A stretch of 10,017 nucleotides of DNA, taken from positions 1 to 10,017 of the forward strand of contig JAGSGJ010000053.1 of NCBI GenBank assembly GCA_023955225.1. Direction: 5' to 3'. Shown here one piece after another: positions 1 to 6,219 of the stretch. The notes below the pieces were generated by a model, which saw only the letters and a list, made by a program, of their open reading frames with translations, was not told the DNA's origin and made no database searches. Position 1 is the first letter of the stretch. Every line of letters starts with the position of its first letter. The position numbers and the translations under genes were made by a program. The DNA is from Sulfurovum sp. (GTDB taxonomy: Bacteria; Campylobacterota; Campylobacteria; Campylobacterales; Sulfurovaceae).

Positions 1-11
1 ATAAACTAACA

Positions 12-28
12 CATGGTATGACACCATG
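12..28 (-). terminator. Possible weak terminator hairpin after the receptor gene
   Basis: CATGGT (12-17) and ACCATG (23-28) form a perfect 6-bp inverted repeat around a 5-base loop, starting 20 bases past the receptor stop codon. The following bases on the minus strand are only moderately T-rich and there is no clean U-tract, so termination here is a guess. Nothing else is seen in positions 1-48. Confidence 0.25.
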
Positions 29-48
29 CGTCAATTGATTGTGTATGC

Positions 49-2067
49 TTAAAATTTATACTTAATATTTGTATAGACATAACGTCCTGGTTCATTCAGA
101 AGCATTACATCTCCACTTGTACCTGTAGAAAGCAATGTCAAGTCTTTATAAGTATTCGATACCGCATAGGTTTTATCCAGTACATTATCTACACCTATAG
201 TAACTTCAAAGTTTTGACCAAAATCTTTTGTTCCTTTTAAATTGAGTACTCCATATCCGCCTAATTCCTGTTCACCATTGTCAAAGTCAAAATCAGACCA
301 GCTATCTGAAGCAATAAATTCTGCCTTTAATTTCAATGTTTCATCATAATCATAGTTTACAGCAGCATTAAATTTAAATGGTGGTATCTCCGGCATGTCT
401 TTGTCTGGTTGGGTTATAGAATCTTCATCCTTTTTTTCACCTCTTTGGTAAGCCATACCATAATCAAAATAGACTGAATCTGTTGCAACATATGTTCCAC
501 TTAATTCAAAACCATAAATAGTTGCATCTAAGTTTTCAAAACTTTTTGAAATGTCACTATATGCAATAAAATCATCTAATTTGGAATAAAATACTTTTGC
601 TTTGATACTTGCATTTTCATATTGTTTTTCTGCTCCTATATCAAACTCATAATTCACTGTATTTTTTAAATCATCCGTTCCAACAACCTGATTCTTACTG
701 GTAATAAAGTAAAGTTCTCTTGCATCAGGCACTCTTGATGATTTACCCAACCCTGCAAAATATTTAGTACTTTCGTTTGCATAGTATGTTCCATATATAT
801 AACCTGTAAGTTCGTTGTATGTATTATCTTGCTGGGTAGTATTATTATCAGTAATTTTTGTGCGATCATAACGAAGTGCAAAATCTACTTCAAATTTATT
901 TAACTTAACTTTATCTTTAATAAAAACACCCATGTTTTTAGTATCTGCATCATCTATACTTTTTGGGAATGTCATCATTGGCATATAATCCATATAATAT
1001 CTACCATCCCAGTTTCTTTTACTATAGTCTAACCCAGCTGTAATAGTATGATTATCCATATCAAAACTATTTTTAAGTTTTACACCTTGCATTTTTGTAG
1101 TCAAGTGAGATGTCATAGTTTTATTCGAATTCCAAATACCATCAGTAGCGTTAGTGTCAGACATTATTCTATACTTAGTCGTCATAGGGTGATCCACTTC
1201 AGACTGATAGACTTGCAAGTTTAATTCTTTAGAATACTTTCCTATATCTTTGGCAATATACTCTAAATTATAAATATCTGAATCATCATACAAAGCATCC
1301 ATTTTAGAAGATGGGTAAAGAACATCATCACTTCTATTTGCCGTATAGCTTAGTCTTAACTCTTGGTTGTCCGCGATATCCCAGAAAAGTTTTGCCATAA
1401 ATGTCTTTTTACTATATGCATCCAAGTCTTGGTATCTAGGCTGATACTGTGTGCCCATAGGAACACTTGCTTCTTCCATCTGCTCTACAAAGTTATTACC
1501 ATTACCATCTTCATACTGTTCACCTTTTTCTGTAGAACCAGAAAGCAAAACTCTTACTTTATCTGTACCTCCGCTTAAGCTAAATGCACCCTTTTGATAA
1601 CCCCAGCTGCCAAGCCCTACATTTACTTCTCCTGCAAACTCTTCTTGAGGTTTGATAGTATGGATTTTCACATCCCCACTCAATGAACCAAAATCTTCAA
1701 CATTAAATGGACCTTCGTTGATTTCTATGTAATCCACATTATTCGTCAATATATGAGAAACAGGTGGGTCCATTCTATTTGGACAGGCACCATACACTTT
1801 TGTGCCGTCTATCGTAATATTAATATTATCTTTTTTTTGTCCTCTTAAGATAATATCATTTGCGATACCTGATCTTCTCCCAAGTGAAACACTTGCGGAC
1901 TGCTTAAAAAGTGCCTCTGCCAAATCTGCTGACTTAATATCCTCACCGCTTACATCCTTGATAACCTCTGTATCGACTTTTGTCTCCACATGTATCGTTT
2001 CTAACTCTACTTCGGCAGCATTTATCCATAATGAACATGCCAAAGAGAGGTAAATTCCCTTTTTCAT
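49..2067 (-). CDS. TonB-dependent outer-membrane receptor, OprC/NosA-like (probable copper importer)
   Basis: This 672-residue protein has a Sec signal peptide (residues 1 to about 18, KKG start, cleavage near NAA), a plug domain (about 25-140) and a 22-strand-type barrel ending in the aromatic-terminated YTNIKYKF. The plug contains GACPNRMDPPVSHI (93-106), resembling the CxxxM...RMDPP segment of TonB-dependent copper receptors. In Pseudomonas OprC, copper is bound by a CxxxM-HxM site. Here C95/M99 in the plug and H293/M295 in the barrel give both halves. A Met cluster (M359, M362, M364, M365) lies further along. The start at 2067 is supported by a strong GAGGAG ribosome-binding site (2079-2072). 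It lies 60 bp after tonB on the same strand and has its own apparent promoter. The family assignment as a TonB receptor is very secure; copper is inferred from motifs, and another transition metal is possible. Confidence 0.93.
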   Translation of the reverse strand: MKKGIYLSLACSLWINAAEVELETIHVETKVDTEVIKDVSGEDIKSADLAEALFKQSASVSLGRRSGIANDIILRGQKKDNINITIDGTKVYGACPNRMDPPVSHILTNNVDYIEINEGPFNVEDFGSLSGDVKIHTIKPQEEFAGEVNVGLGSWGYQKGAFSLSGGTDKVRVLLSGSTEKGEQYEDGNGNNFVEQMEEASVPMGTQYQPRYQDLDAYSKKTFMAKLFWDIADNQELRLSYTANRSDDVLYPSSKMDALYDDSDIYNLEYIAKDIGKYSKELNLQVYQSEVDHPMTTKYRIMSDTNATDGIWNSNKTMTSHLTTKMQGVKLKNSFDMDNHTITAGLDYSKRNWDGRYYMDYMPMMTFPKSIDDADTKNMGVFIKDKVKLNKFEVDFALRYDRTKITDNNTTQQDNTYNELTGYIYGTYYANESTKYFAGLGKSSRVPDARELYFITSKNQVVGTDDLKNTVNYEFDIGAEKQYENASIKAKVFYSKLDDFIAYSDISKSFENLDATIYGFELSGTYVATDSVYFDYGMAYQRGEKKDEDSITQPDKDMPEIPPFKFNAAVNYDYDETLKLKAEFIASDSWSDFDFDNGEQELGGYGVLNLKGTKDFGQNFEVTIGVDNVLDKTYAVSNTYKDLTLLSTGTSGDVMLLNEPGRYVYTNIKYKF

Positions 2068-2093
2068 AGTACTCTCCTCAAATAATTTGAGCT

Positions 2094-2125
2094 ATCATGA
2101 CTTTATAGTGTTAATTTAGTGTTAA
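2094..2125 (-). promoter_or_regulatory. Receptor promoter with paired direct-repeat operator
   Basis: AGTGTTAA occurs at 2107-2114 and again at 2118-2125, exactly 11 bp apart, in the 60-bp gap between tonB and the receptor gene. On the minus strand, seven bases downstream of the repeats is CATGAT (2099-2094), a plausible -10. Direct repeats 11 bp apart that take the place of a -35 are typical of sites for OmpR/PhoB-family activators. The same layout precedes tonB. The regulator identity is inferred from adjacency. Confidence 0.6.
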
Positions 2126-2127
2126 AT

Positions 2128-2889
2128 TTATCTAAGTTGGTAACGAAGCGTGATATTTATACTTTTGGGCAAGCTAATAGGCGCATTTTTTGCATTGACG
2201 GGGAAAGCACTTTTTACAGCATTACGTGCTGAGTTATGAAAAACTTTGGGTCCGCTTACTGAGATGTTTCCCACTTTCCCAGAGCTTAGGATCGTAAATT
2301 TTACTTTTATACTACCTTGCATACCTCTTTTCTTCGCAATACGTGGATAAGATTTATGTTTATTGATCTTAGCTCTTATATTTGCAAGAAATTGATTTTT
2401 TTCTGCAGGACTACTGTTTGATCTTCTTGCAGAAGCTTTTTGGCTTTGCTGCTTCTTTTTCACTTTTTTCTTTTTGGTTTTTTTCTTTGGTTTAGGTTTC
2501 TTCTTGACTTCTTTTACTATAGGTTTAGGTATTTCCTTGACCACAATAGGTTCAGGGATGATCTCTTCTTTAACTTCAGGTTCTTTTTCTGGGATCGGTT
2601 CTTTGATGATCTCAGGTTCAACTACAGGTTTTTCCTCAATGACCGGCTCTTCCTCAACCACAGGTTCCTCTTCAATTATAGGTTCTTCTACCTCCTCTAC
2701 CTGTTCCACCTGTTCTACGGGAGTTGCAACTTCAGGTACAAAAGCCGTCAATACCATTCTCATGATTTTTTCTTCTGATTTTTGTGCTGCTACGAAGGTG
2801 TTGTTTTGTGCATAGAAGTATATACCTGCCATAAGAAGGTACATCAATGTAGTGCTAAAATAAGATATAAAATGACGATGTTTTAGCAT
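2128..2889 (-). CDS. tonB: TonB energy-transducing protein
   Basis: This 253-residue protein links the inner-membrane proton-driven ExbB/ExbD motor to outer-membrane receptors. It has a short basic N-terminus, one membrane anchor (about 8-28), a periplasm-spanning Pro/Glu/Val/Lys-rich region (about 55-150, with EEEPV-type repeats followed by a PKPKKKTKKKK basic stretch) and a C-terminal TonB domain (about 168-253). That domain contains the YPRIAKKRGMQGSIKVKF segment and ends in NITLRYQLR. The charged low-complexity region is normal for TonB. The His found in the anchor of E. coli TonB (Ser-x3-His) is not seen; Ser and Thr are present but no His. No exbB or exbD is in the window, so the motor must be encoded elsewhere. 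The gene lies just upstream of the receptor in transcription order, which suggests a dedicated TonB. Its ribosome-binding site is weak. Confidence 0.92.
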   Translation of the reverse strand: MLKHRHFISYFSTTLMYLLMAGIYFYAQNNTFVAAQKSEEKIMRMVLTAFVPEVATPVEQVEQVEEVEEPIIEEEPVVEEEPVIEEKPVVEPEIIKEPIPEKEPEVKEEIIPEPIVVKEIPKPIVKEVKKKPKPKKKTKKKKVKKKQQSQKASARRSNSSPAEKNQFLANIRAKINKHKSYPRIAKKRGMQGSIKVKFTILSSGKVGNISVSGPKVFHNSARNAVKSAFPVNAKNAPISLPKSINITLRYQLR

Positions 2890-2911
2890 GTAAAGGTCTT
2901 TTTTGGGATGT

Positions 2912-2943
2912 ATTATGACGGAAAAACGTTAAGGAAGTGTTAA
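2912..2943 (-). promoter_or_regulatory. tonB promoter with paired direct-repeat operator
   Basis: AACGTTAA (2925-2932) and AGTGTTAA (2936-2943) are direct repeats 11 bp apart with a shared GTTAA core. On the minus strand they are followed after seven bases by CATAAT (2917-2912), a good -10, giving a short predicted leader of about 16 bases to the start at 2889. Spacing, orientation and distance to the gene match the receptor promoter almost exactly, and no -35 of the usual type is seen. Confidence 0.6.
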
Positions 2944-2994
2944 AAAGACAAAAGAGCCTCACATTTAAAATGGGTTATAAATAAATACAAGACA

Positions 2995-3030
2995 ACTTCT
3001 GAGTTTACGTTATTTCGACGTATCAGAAGT
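2995..3030 (-). terminator. Hairpin after the histidine kinase gene, probable terminator
   Basis: ACTTCTGA (2995-3002) pairs with TCAGAAGT (3023-3030), and inside them TACGT (3006-3010) pairs with ACGTA (3018-3022), leaving a three-base bulge and a seven-base loop. On the minus strand it is followed by a T-rich but interrupted stretch. It lies about 48 bases past the kinase stop and about 50 bases upstream of the tonB operator, so it probably separates the regulator operon from the uptake genes. Confidence 0.5.
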
Positions 3031-3038
3031 ATGACAGA

Positions 3039-3048
3039 GAAGTGTTAA
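3039..3048. promoter_or_regulatory. Single extra copy of the operator half-site
   Basis: GAAGTGTTAA is identical to the 10 bases at 2934-2943 of the tonB operator. No partner is seen 11 bp to either side. It could be a distal binding site or chance in AT-rich DNA. Confidence 0.22.
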
Positions 3049-3077
3049 TGCACTAAAGATGTAATAAAAAATGAGCA

Positions 3078-3929
3078 TTATGCACTGACATGAACCTTGG
3101 ACATATTTAAGCTGACATTTGTTCCTACACCTTTTTCCGATTTTATATGGATATCTAACCCTTCTTCATCACAATATGCTTTGACCAAAGCAAGCCCTAT
3201 ACCTTCTCCATCTTTTTTATCATCTGCCTGATAATAACGTTCATGTACACGTAAAAGTTCTGTTGGTCCCATGCCAACGCCTTCATCTTCCACACTTAAT
3301 ATATGATTATTCAGTGTCACATGTATAGGTGCATCCTTGGGTGAATACTTCATTGCATTGGAAACAATATTGTCAAACATCTGTTCAAAGCCTATCTTGT
3401 CTACTTCTATTTCATAAGGTTCCAGAGTAAGTTCAAAAGGATTTCGTTTTTGTTCTTTAAATACTTCAATCCGCTCTTTTAACAAAGTTTGTAGATCAAA
3501 ACACTCCTTTTCTATCGTATGCATCTCTTTATGAATACTATAGACCAACTCATCATAGAGTTTTTTCAGTCTCACACTGGCATCTTCTATGCGTTTGATA
3601 CGCTTTAAAGATTTTTCATCCTCCATTGTCTTTTTTAACATGGCAGTATTTGCTTTGATCGTAGAAAGAGGGATATTAAGTTCATGAATGATGTCGTTCG
3701 TTAAAGAAGTCAGTGTATCTTCCATCTGTTTTTTAGGTGCAAAAATAAGTACAGAGAGCACGTACCCCCATCCTATAGCTACCAGTAAAACCAAAGCGCC
3801 CGCTATAAAAAAGTTAAATGCACTAAGGTGCCACGTTTCTAAAAAACGATACACCGCTGTAAGTAGAGTAAACATGGTCACAAAATAGATAACCGTGGCA
3901 ACAATAATCTCTTTTTTACGACTCAGCAT
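3078..3929 (-). CDS. Sensor histidine kinase with a minimal periplasmic loop
   Basis: This 283-residue inner-membrane kinase is the partner of the response regulator 34 bp upstream. Two membrane helices (about 8-30 and 37-63) are separated by only about six residues, so there is almost no periplasmic sensing domain. The dimerisation helix carries the H-box at H82 (HELNIPLSTIKAN). The ATP-binding domain has an N-box (FDNIVSNAMKYSP, 185-197), G1 box DEGVGM (215-220) and G2 box GEGIGLALVK (241-250), so it should be active. No PAS or HAMP domain is evident. The signal is probably sensed inside the membrane or through another protein. The ATG at 3929 is the only sensible start; an in-frame stop lies upstream and the ribosome-binding site is weak. 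A role in metal-responsive control is inferred from the neighbouring tonB and receptor genes. Confidence 0.9.
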   Translation of the reverse strand: MLSRKKEIIVATVIYFVTMFTLLTAVYRFLETWHLSAFNFFIAGALVLLVAIGWGYVLSVLIFAPKKQMEDTLTSLTNDIIHELNIPLSTIKANTAMLKKTMEDEKSLKRIKRIEDASVRLKKLYDELVYSIHKEMHTIEKECFDLQTLLKERIEVFKEQKRNPFELTLEPYEIEVDKIGFEQMFDNIVSNAMKYSPKDAPIHVTLNNHILSVEDEGVGMGPTELLRVHERYYQADDKKDGEGIGLALVKAYCDEEGLDIHIKSEKGVGTNVSLNMSKVHVSA

Positions 3930-3963
3930 TTGGTGACTCGTTTGTACGGAATGTCTATTCCTG

Positions 3964-4617
3964 TCATTTGATACTCATTTGGTATCCTACTCCACGAATA
4001 TTTTGTATCTGTGTAGGAAAATATTTTTTAAGTTGGGCGATATACACTCTCAATGCTCCGTCACTTGCTTCCTCAGCTGAACTCCAAAGACGTTCTTTTA
4101 TTTGTTCTAAAGGGACTACCCTTCCCTGACCTTCCAGAAGAGTTAGCAAAAGTTCACTGCCTTTAATACTTAATTCTACTGCTTTATCATTTTGATAAAG
4201 CGTCTTTGTCAAAATATCAAACTGATAGGTATCCATCTGTACGATCTGACTACGTACCTGTCTGCGTAACACTGCCTGCATACGTAAAAAAAGTTCATCC
4301 AGATCTACAGGTTTACGGATATAATCATCCCCTCCTTTTTCAAATCCTTGTTGTAATGATGCTTTATCTTCTCTGGATGTAATAAAGATACAAGGGGTTT
4401 CATCCCCACTTTGACGTAACTTTTCTAAAAGCTCAAAACCATTTTCATACGGTAAATTGACATCAAAAAGGTAAAGATCAAACACATATTCATAGGTTAA
4501 GTCAAGTGCACTGTAGGGGTCCAGGGCACAATGAATACTATGCCCTTCTTCTTCTAAAAAGTCTTCCAGGGTTTCATTGAATAATTTATCATCTTCCAAT
4601 ACAAGTATCCGTGCCAA
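3964..4617 (-). CDS. OmpR/PhoB-family response regulator (TTG start)
   Basis: This is a 217-residue two-domain transcription factor. The receiver domain (about 1-115) has acidic residues D9/D10, phosphoacceptor D52 (LFDVNLP), T80 and K102. A C-terminal winged-helix DNA-binding domain (about 125-217) ends in the typical IRGVGYQM. I chose the TTG at 4617 because it sits just after AGAAGGAAAG and starts MARILVLEDD, where the family normally begins. An ATG ten codons upstream (4647) would add a basic MNKILKRRKV extension, but it directly abuts a perfect TATAAT -10 (4654-4649), so it should lie at or before the transcription start. The gene forms an operon with the kinase. Likely targets are the 11-bp-spaced repeats in front of tonB and the receptor; this is inference. 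Confidence 0.9.
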   Translation of the reverse strand: MARILVLEDDKLFNETLEDFLEEEGHSIHCALDPYSALDLTYEYVFDLYLFDVNLPYENGFELLEKLRQSGDETPCIFITSREDKASLQQGFEKGGDDYIRKPVDLDELFLRMQAVLRRQVRSQIVQMDTYQFDILTKTLYQNDKAVELSIKGSELLLTLLEGQGRVVPLEQIKERLWSSAEEASDGALRVYIAQLKKYFPTQIQNIRGVGYQMSIK

Positions 4618-4648
4618 GACTTTCCTTCTCTTTAGTATTTTATTCATT

Positions 4649-4654
4649 ATTATA
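4649..4654 (-). promoter_or_regulatory. -10 element of the two-component operon
   Basis: The minus strand reads TATAAT here, preceded by GGGG. The predicted transcription start is near 4642, leaving about 25 bases of leader before the TTG start at 4617. The expected -35 region falls inside the dyad at 4669-4690. Confidence 0.6.
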
Positions 4655-4668
4655 CCCCAAAATTATTT

Positions 4669-4690
4669 ACATGATAGGGCAATATCATGT
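4669..4690. promoter_or_regulatory. Dyad operator between two divergent promoters
   Basis: ACATGATA (4669-4676) and TATCATGT (4683-4690) form a perfect 8-bp inverted repeat around GGGCAA. It covers the -35 region of the two-component promoter and directly abuts the extended -10 of the membrane-protein gene, so a bound dimer would affect both. It does not match the GTTAA-type direct repeats of the uptake promoters or a standard Fur box. Confidence 0.5.
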
Positions 4691-4721
4691 TATACTTTTA
4701 TTCCATATACTATAGAGAAGG
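4688..4721 (+). promoter_or_regulatory. Extended -10 promoter and ribosome-binding site of the membrane-protein gene
   Basis: TGT-TATACT (4688-4696) is a good extended -10, giving a start near 4703. GAGAAGG (4715-4721) is seven bases before TTG 4729. Together these fix the translation start at 4729 rather than at the ATG at 4687, which lies upstream of the -10. Confidence 0.55.
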
Positions 4722-4728
4722 TAATTTT

Positions 4729-5385
4729 TTGAAAATCGATCATTCATTTTTAAAACATTTAGAGGGTAAGATCTTACTTTTAGGTTTCATCTTATTGGGC
4801 TTTTATTTCATACTACTACTACTTTGTGCTCTTTTTTATCCAAGCTATCTTCAGCAGTTATTCAGTATTACTGTTACTAACGTCATATTTGGACGTATGG
4901 CAGGTCTTTCTATAGGAGTAGCTTCACAAATGGATTCTACTTTTCTTGTAGCCTTCAATTTTTTTATCGAATCTATTATGGTACTCATTTTGTATCCGCT
5001 TTTTGTACTGAGTTGGAAAAAACTCGACTTCGTCTCTTACCCACCACTCAGTCGCTACCTCGAACGCTCTAAAAAGAAGGCACACAAATACGAACCTCTC
5101 ATTAAACGTTATGGAGTCATTGGGCTTATTTTATTTGTATTAACACCTTTTGCGATGACAGGGCCGGTAGTAGGAAGTTTTGTAGGGTTTTTGATTGGGT
5201 TTAGACATCGGGTGACTCTGAGTGTTGTACTTGTTAGTACACTCATTGCTATTATATTATGGATCTATTTGATTAAAAATTTTGAGGAGACATTAGTCGC
5301 ATACAGTGACAGGCTGATGGTAGGTTTACTCATAGCTGCCGCTGTACTGTTTTTGTGGTATCTACTAAAGAAAACTTTCCGCTAA
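4729..5385 (+). CDS. Polytopic inner-membrane protein, COG2426 / 'small multi-drug export' type (TTG start)
   Basis: This 218-residue protein has about five hydrophobic segments (about 14-36, 72-96, 128-158, 162-183, 197-213) and a basic cytoplasmic stretch (about 108-127, LERSKKKAHKYEPLIKRYG). The central RYGVIGLILFVLTPFAMTGPVVGSFVGFLIG (127-157), with its TP...TGP...G pattern, resembles the re-entrant signature of the COG2426/PF06695 family, related to DedA proteins. The 'multi-drug export' label of that family rests on little evidence, so no substrate is assigned. It diverges from the two-component operon across a shared dyad, which may mean joint regulation with metal uptake. Its coding end is built into a hairpin with the convergent fabG. 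A membrane protein is certain, the family call is moderate, and the function is unknown. Confidence 0.72.
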   Translation: MKIDHSFLKHLEGKILLLGFILLGFYFILLLLCALFYPSYLQQLFSITVTNVIFGRMAGLSIGVASQMDSTFLVAFNFFIESIMVLILYPLFVLSWKKLDFVSYPPLSRYLERSKKKAHKYEPLIKRYGVIGLILFVLTPFAMTGPVVGSFVGFLIGFRHRVTLSVVLVSTLIAIILWIYLIKNFEETLVAYSDRLMVGLLIAAAVLFLWYLLKKTFR

Positions 5386-5397
5386 AGAAAGTTTTCT
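5369..5397. terminator. Bidirectional hairpin between the convergent membrane-protein gene and fabG
   Basis: AGAAAACTTTC (5369-5379) and GAAAGTTTTCT (5387-5397) are a perfect 11-bp inverted repeat with a seven-base loop that contains the TAA stop (5383-5385) of the membrane-protein gene. The fabG stop begins five bases further on. The T-rich arms act as partial U-tracts in each direction. Confidence 0.65.
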
Positions 5398-5401
5398 AAT
5401 C

Positions 5402-6145
5402 TTACATAAACATCCCGCCATTGACTTTAAGTGTCTCACCTGTAATGTAAGAAGAGTGGTCAGAGAGTAAAAATGCTACGGCTTCAGCTACCTCTTTAGG
5501 TTCACCAAATCTAGCCATTGGTATTTTTGAAGTGAAAGCATCTTTCACCTCATCTTTAAGTACATCCGTCATTTCTGTAGCGATGAACCCCGGAGTAATC
5601 GTGTTAAAACGTATGCCAGATGTCGCTGCTTCTATAGCAAATGACTTGGTCATAGCGATCGTTCCACCTTTAGATGCAGCGTAATTGGTCTGCCCTGCAT
5701 TACCCGTTTCACCTACGATGGAAGCGATGTTCACCACAGAACCAAAACGTTTTTTACGCATGACCTTTAATGCTTCTCGACATCCTATGAATGTTGATGT
5801 CAAGTTTGCATTGATCACATCCATAAATGCTTCAACTTTCATGCGCATAGCCAGACCGTCTTTAGTAATACCCGCATTGTTTACAAGGTATGAAAGCTCA
5901 CCATCTGCTTCAACAATGCTTTTCATAGCTGCAACAAATGCCTCATCATCACTTACATCAAAACCGATCACCTCGGCTTTCCCGCCTTCAGCTTCTATAG
6001 CTGCTTTTACAGCATTTGCCTCAGCCTCTCCGGAACGATAATTGACCCATACTTTCAAACCAAATGTCGCAAGACTTTTTGCTATTTCTGCACCTATTCC
6101 TCTACTTGCTCCAGTGACTAAAACATTGTTACCTGTAAATTTCAT
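5402..6145 (-). CDS. fabG: 3-oxoacyl-[acyl-carrier-protein] reductase
   Basis: This 247-residue cytosolic short-chain dehydrogenase reduces 3-oxoacyl-ACP to 3-hydroxyacyl-ACP with NADPH, the first reduction of fatty-acid elongation. The nucleotide-binding motif TGASRGIG is at 11-18 and NNAG at 89-92. The catalytic residues N114, S142, Y155 and K159 (YAASK) are all present, and the C-terminus GETLKVNGGMFM is typical of FabG. Length is as expected (E. coli about 244). The ATG at 6145 is preceded by AAAAAAGGG at a suitable distance. The gene appears monocistronic: it converges on the membrane-protein gene, and acpP and fabF are not beside it. Its promoter is the left half of the palindrome at 6173-6198. 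Other SDR enzymes such as acetoacetyl-CoA reductase are close relatives, but FabG is the best call. Confidence 0.93.
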   Translation of the reverse strand: MKFTGNNVLVTGASRGIGAEIAKSLATFGLKVWVNYRSGEAEANAVKAAIEAEGGKAEVIGFDVSDDEAFVAAMKSIVEADGELSYLVNNAGITKDGLAMRMKVEAFMDVINANLTSTFIGCREALKVMRKKRFGSVVNIASIVGETGNAGQTNYAASKGGTIAMTKSFAIEAATSGIRFNTITPGFIATEMTDVLKDEVKDAFTSKIPMARFGEPKEVAEAVAFLLSDHSSYITGETLKVNGGMFM

Positions 6146-6172
6146 TTTGACCCTTTTTTATTCTTTGATAAA

Positions 6173-6198
6173 ATTGTACCATGTTTTTATGGTACAAT
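6173..6198. promoter_or_regulatory. Palindromic divergent promoter with mirrored -10 elements
   Basis: ATTGTACCAT (6173-6182) and ATGGTACAAT (6189-6198) are a perfect 10-bp inverted repeat around GTTTTT. Each outer end reads TACAAT in the outward direction, a good -10: rightward for the small acidic gene (start about 6205, ATG 6220) and leftward for fabG (start about 6166, ATG 6145). No clear -35 is seen for either. It may also bind a dimeric regulator. Confidence 0.6.
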
Positions 6199-6219
6199 GG
6201 CAGAAAAGGAAAGATAGAT

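Noticed and set aside
2034..2037. Lipoprotein cleavage at C11 of the receptor
   Set aside because: The preceding SLA does not fit a lipobox (no Leu at -3), and a normal signal peptidase site follows near residue 18.
2440..2815. Plus-strand open frames rich in Phe/Tyr/Arg or Ser/Thr/Gly opposite tonB
   Set aside because: They are antisense shadows of the Pro/Glu/Lys-rich region of tonB, with no ribosome-binding site or recognisable domain.
4669..4690. Fur box at the dyad
   Set aside because: The arms ACATGATA/TATCATGT with a six-base spacer do not fit the GATAAT-type repeats of Fur sites.
4687..4728. ATG start for the membrane-protein gene at 4687
   Set aside because: It overlaps the dyad and precedes the extended -10 and the GAGAAGG site; TTG 4729 fits better.
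6181..6219. ATG start for the small acidic protein at 6181
   Set aside because: It lies inside the palindrome and upstream of the -10 TACAAT; ATG 6220 has the ribosome-binding site.
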